Shown: one piece after another, positions 61,387 through 64,000 of the stretch
Layout: each line of letters begins with the position of its first letter
Position numbering within the stretch: position 1 is the first letter of the stretch
Assembly (NCBI GenBank): GCA_026985075.1
Contig: JALSQX010000022.1
Coordinates: 62,001-126,000 of the forward strand
Length of the DNA: 64,000 bases
Direction of reading: 5' to 3'
From: Blastocatellia bacterium
Lineage (GTDB): Bacteria > Acidobacteriota > Blastocatellia > HR10 > J050
The notes under the pieces: model-generated
What the model was told of the DNA's origin: nothing
What the model saw: only the letters and a program-made list of their open reading frames with translations
Database searches by the model: none
Position numbers and translations under genes: made by a program

Positions 61387-61614
61387 TCACTTGAAGTGAA
61401 TGTCATCCAAGAGGACATCCAGCGCCCGATGACGGCCAGTCGCCATCACCGAGTCAGCGCCGATCGGCCACGCCGGCGATAAGGGCGCGGGGCGCCAGAG
61501 GCCATCTTGCGTCACGTCACTGTCGTCCTCCTTCGTGGGTTCGTCTCCCGGGAGCGAGGGTTTCGAAAAGAAACCGGTAGCGCGCTCTGGTGTCTCGCGT
61601 TGCCCTCTCTTCAT
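61387..61614 (-). CDS. Possible small hypothetical protein upstream of pepA
   Basis: A 75-residue frame begins at ATG 61614 behind GGAGG (13 bases away) and ends over the pepA ribosome site. The sequence (Lys/Arg-rich start, acidic middle, WRPAPLSPAWP) resembles nothing known to me. It could be a leader peptide, a real small gene or chance. If not coding, 61379-61758 is a 380-base leader and promoter region. Confidence 0.3.
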   Translation of the reverse strand: MKRGQRETPERATGFFSKPSLPGDEPTKEDDSDVTQDGLWRPAPLSPAWPIGADSVMATGRHRALDVLLDDIHFK

Positions 61615-61652
61615 CTTTTGTCGCCGACCTCCGGCATCGATGCCACTTGTTC

Positions 61653-61682
61653 ATGATACACTGACTGGCCAGTGAATCCCAA
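61653..61682 (-). promoter_or_regulatory. Candidate promoter of the pepA run
   Basis: TTGGGA (61677-61682) and TATCAT (61653-61658) are 18 bases apart on the minus strand, between smpB and pepA. The rest of 61683-61758 holds only a short GAGCG/CGCTC hairpin after smpB. Confidence 0.4.
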
Positions 61683-61758
61683 GGGAGTCTGGATTCCCCG
61701 TCGATGAAGAGACGGGCCTCGGCGAGCGGAACGCTCCCTTCGGGGACTCATCGATGCT

Positions 61759-62217
61759 TCACCGCCTTCGGCCTTTGAGCAGCGCCTCGGTCTCCCGTTC
61801 GACCGTTTTTCGCATCAGTGCTTCTCGCTTGTCATGCAACTTCTTCCCTTTGGCCAGGGCGAGTTCGAGTTTGATCTTTCCATTCTTCAGATAACATCTG
61901 GTCGGGATCAAAGTGAGTCCCTTTTCCCTGACCTTCCCCGCCAGCCGCCGGATTTCCCACTTGTGGAGGAGGAGTTTTCGATCCCTTCGCGGGTTGTCGC
62001 GCTCCCACCGACTGTACCGATACGGACTGATGTGCGTGTTCACCAACCAGGCTTCCCCCTGGCGAATGACGGCGTATCCCTCTTTGAGATTGATGCCGCC
62101 CTCCCGAATGGACTTCACCTCTCCTCCGGTGAGAGCGATTCCACACTCGTAAGTCTCCAGGATCTCATAGTTGTGATACGCCTGACGATTCGTCGCTAAC
62201 ACGCGTTCCTCGCTCAT
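61759..62217 (-). CDS. smpB: SsrA-binding protein SmpB
   Basis: A 152-residue RNA-binding protein needed for trans-translation. NRQAYHNYEILETYECGIALTGGEVKSIR, HISPYRYS and KLLLHKWEIRRL are conserved; the C-terminal helix tail KKLHDKREALMRKTVERETEALLKGRRR is typical. It is ten bases after gpsA. The tmRNA gene is not in the window. Confidence 0.97.
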   Translation of the reverse strand: MSEERVLATNRQAYHNYEILETYECGIALTGGEVKSIREGGINLKEGYAVIRQGEAWLVNTHISPYRYSRWERDNPRRDRKLLLHKWEIRRLAGKVREKGLTLIPTRCYLKNGKIKLELALAKGKKLHDKREALMRKTVERETEALLKGRRR

Positions 62218-62227
62218 GGTCGATCCA

Positions 62228-63229
62228 TCACATTTCGCGCCGGAGGGGGCGCATCATCAATTCCTCAGCCGCCACCCGCGGCGGCTTCCCTTCATAAAGC
62301 ATCTCATATACGCTGACCGTGATGGGCATGTCTACGCCCAACTGCCGACTCAACTGGTACGCGGCCTTGGTGGTCTTCACCCCCTCGGCCACCATATTCA
62401 TTTCCGAGAGGATGTCGTCGAGCTTCCGGCCCTTCCCCAGCTCAACGCCGACGTGCCGATTCCGCGACAGTGCGCCCATACAGGTGAGCATCAAATCGCC
62501 CATTCCGGCCAACCCGGCCAACGTCTCGGCCCGACTCCCCAGAGCGACGGCCAACCGGGTGATCTCGGCGAGACCGCGGGTCGCCAGCGCCACGGTGCTA
62601 TTGTATCCCCAGCCCAAGCCAGCGACGACGCCGGCGGCGATGGCCATCACATTTTTCACCGCCCCTCCCACCTCGACGCCCACAACATCGGTGCTCGAAT
62701 AAATCCGAAATACCGGGCTGGCCAGCGTCCGCTGAATCAGTCCCGCATACTCGAGCGAGTGAGAGGCCGCCACCACAGCCGTGGGATGTCCCTGGGCGAC
62801 TTCCATGGCGAAGCTCGGGCCGGACAAGACCACATACCTCGGCTCAAAATGATCCCGAAGAACATCCCGAACCACCGCATGCATGCACATGAGCGTCCCG
62901 TTCTCGATGCCCTTGGTGGCGTTGACGAGAATCATTCGCGGGTGGAGATAGGGAAGCATCTCGGTGTACACGTGCCGATAGACGTGCGAGGGAACCGCGG
63001 TGATCACGATATCGGCTTGGGCTACGGCGCGATGGAGCGAGTCGGTGATCTGGACAGACTCCGGGATCTTGAAGCCGGGGAGATACTGGGAATTCTCTCG
63101 ACGCTGTTGAAGCTCGACGACTAATTGTCGTCGGCGGGCCCAGAGGATAGTCTCATGCCCCTTGGCGGCCGCCAGGCGACAGAGCGTCGTTCCCCAGCTC
63201 CCGGCTCCAATAATGGCAATGCGACTCAC
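62228..63229 (-). CDS. gpsA: Glycerol-3-phosphate dehydrogenase [NAD(P)+]
   Basis: A 333-residue enzyme that makes sn-glycerol 3-phosphate from dihydroxyacetone phosphate for phospholipids. IAIIGAGSWGTTL binds the cofactor; NATKGIE, SGPSFAMEVA, GGAVKNVMAIAAG and AGMGDLMLTC follow. The GTG start at 63229 overlaps the plsY stop (GTGA) and has AAGGGG upstream. The frame is open further but over plsY. Confidence 0.96.
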   Translation of the reverse strand: MSRIAIIGAGSWGTTLCRLAAAKGHETILWARRRQLVVELQQRRENSQYLPGFKIPESVQITDSLHRAVAQADIVITAVPSHVYRHVYTEMLPYLHPRMILVNATKGIENGTLMCMHAVVRDVLRDHFEPRYVVLSGPSFAMEVAQGHPTAVVAASHSLEYAGLIQRTLASPVFRIYSSTDVVGVEVGGAVKNVMAIAAGVVAGLGWGYNSTVALATRGLAEITRLAVALGSRAETLAGLAGMGDLMLTCMGALSRNRHVGVELGKGRKLDDILSEMNMVAEGVKTTKAAYQLSRQLGVDMPITVSVYEMLYEGKPPRVAAEELMMRPLRREM

Positions 63230-63879
63230 CCGCGATTCCCCTTTGCTCCTCCAGGGCTCTCCCCTATCCTGTCCTCGATCCCCCGAAGAAGCCTCTTGAT
63301 GTTCTCGTGATGAGCGGCAATGACCACCCCACACCCGATGAGGGTGACCGTGACCAGTGCGGCCACCTGCTCGGCGGGCCGAGAGAAGATATACCCTTCC
63401 CAGAGGATGACCAATGGCGGCACGGCCGCTGCCGCCAGTATCGACCCCAGGGCCACGTATCTCTTCCAATACACGGTAACGCCCCACACCACCAGAGCGG
63501 AGAGAATCGCCCATGGGGAGAGGAGAACGAACGAACCGACTCCCGTGGCCACACCTTTGCCGCCACGAAACCCAATCCATACGGGGAAGATGTGCCCGAG
63601 AATGGCAAGAATCCCGGCTACGCCCATCCACCACAGGTCATGGTGATTGATCCAGCCAGAGAGACCCACAGCCAGAATCCCTTTACCCGCATCGCAGAGA
63701 TAGGTGAGCGCTCCCCCCTTGAGTCCGGTCACCCGCGTCACGTTCGTCGCCCCCGTGGCGCCACTCCCGTAGGCGCGCACATCCTCTCCCTCGGTGAACA
63801 CATATTTGACCAACAGGTAGCCAGAGGGAATCGATCCCACGAGATAGGCGAGAACGATGGTCATCAGGTGCGCCACCAT
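63226..63879 (-). CDS. plsY: Acyl-phosphate:glycerol-3-phosphate acyltransferase PlsY
   Basis: A 217-residue five-helix membrane enzyme: VGSIPSGYLLVKY, the glycerol-3-phosphate-binding GSGATGATNVTR, and FRGGKGVATGVG are the three conserved motifs. It uses the product of the next gene, gpsA, so the two form the first steps of phosphatidic acid synthesis. GAGGGTG precedes ATG 63879. Confidence 0.95.
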   Translation of the reverse strand: MVAHLMTIVLAYLVGSIPSGYLLVKYVFTEGEDVRAYGSGATGATNVTRVTGLKGGALTYLCDAGKGILAVGLSGWINHHDLWWMGVAGILAILGHIFPVWIGFRGGKGVATGVGSFVLLSPWAILSALVVWGVTVYWKRYVALGSILAAAAVPPLVILWEGYIFSRPAEQVAALVTVTLIGCGVVIAAHHENIKRLLRGIEDRIGESPGGAKGNRG

Positions 63880-63949
63880 AGTCGATCACACCCTCATCGA
63901 ACTGCATCACCTCCGGATCCGGACGCGAAGCGGGTCACACAGTGTTTTA

Positions 63950-63979
63950 ATTCTATCGGACTGGCGACGCCTTTCACAA
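63950..63979 (-). promoter_or_regulatory. Promoter of the plsY-gpsA-smpB operon
   Basis: TTGTGA (63974-63979) and TAGAAT (63950-63955) are 18 bases apart on the minus strand; the leader to plsY is about 65 bases. Confidence 0.5.
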
Positions 63980-64000
63980 TAGCTACCTCCCCTTCCACGA

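Noticed and set aside
62228-63634. Long upstream extension of gpsA to 63634
   Set aside because: The extra residues are the antisense-like shadow of plsY, Arg/Gly-rich and without family similarity; the conserved start is at 63229.

Overview
The window is ordinary bacterial chromosome of about 57% G+C (estimated by eye): densely packed housekeeping genes, three tRNA genes, and no phage, insertion sequence, CRISPR array or rRNA. The cell is a Gram-negative, LPS-bearing bacterium (LpxD, LptF/LptG, Tol-Pal). An Acidobacteriota host, perhaps close to Blastocatellia or Chloracidobacterium, fits best: the VWA protein at 13690-14694 is of the acidobacterial VWFA-related type, Pal carries two Ig-like domains, and a small CxxC protein (47597-47827) resembles acidobacterial proteins known to me. 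The assignment is inferred from gene content only.

Layout. 1-6234: a truncated PQQ-type beta-propeller, a fatty-acid desaturase, a translationally coupled pair (M19-like protein and aminopeptidase P) and a GT2 glycosyltransferase. 6281-14694: lysA, guaA and fur, an S24/S26 peptidase, larB, a UbiA/MqnP prenyltransferase, xerC and the VWA protein. 14937-23018: a secreted Asp-box propeller, then ssb and a complete Tol-Pal cluster on the minus strand (tolQ-tolR-tolA/tonB-tolB-pal-cpoB). 23291-33784: recN-miaB-bifunctional nuclease-parA-parB, an unknown protein, lpxD, xerD and metK-ahcY, with one parS-like palindrome. 34084-40340: E1-beta, E2 with two lipoyl domains, a LipB-Nudix fusion and an LptF-LptG fusion. 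40422-49478: ppdK-recO, tRNA-Phe, a small c-type cytochrome, a YihY/BrkB protein, queA, HU and a TPR protein directly behind tRNA-Lys. 49850-54010: tRNA-Thr, a PP2C phosphatase and gyrA. 54090-63879: two minus-strand runs, (small ORF)-pepA-dnaJ-bioY-ROK-lepA-lonN-moaDE and plsY-gpsA-smpB.

Two genes depend directly on each other: the lipoyl domains of E2 are the substrate of lipoate attachment, and LipB is encoded next to E2. MetK and AhcY form a SAM production and recycling pair. ParA, ParB, XerC and XerD serve chromosome segregation.

No gene cassette looks like a wholly new system. The strongest unexplained signal is a short repeated element, core TGNGTCTGATAA, present about seven times, always between genes. 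In five cases it lies 0-17 bases after the stop codon of the last gene of a transcription unit, on that gene's strand, at a convergent boundary. I infer a 3'-end (termination or processing) signal. Other points of interest are two enzyme-family proteins that have lost active-site residues (M19 dipeptidase, ROK kinase), a possible dead zincin, three gene fusions, a perfect 228-bp repeat inside the E2 gene, a candidate operator at the HU promoter, and several promoters that place the start codon almost at the transcription start.
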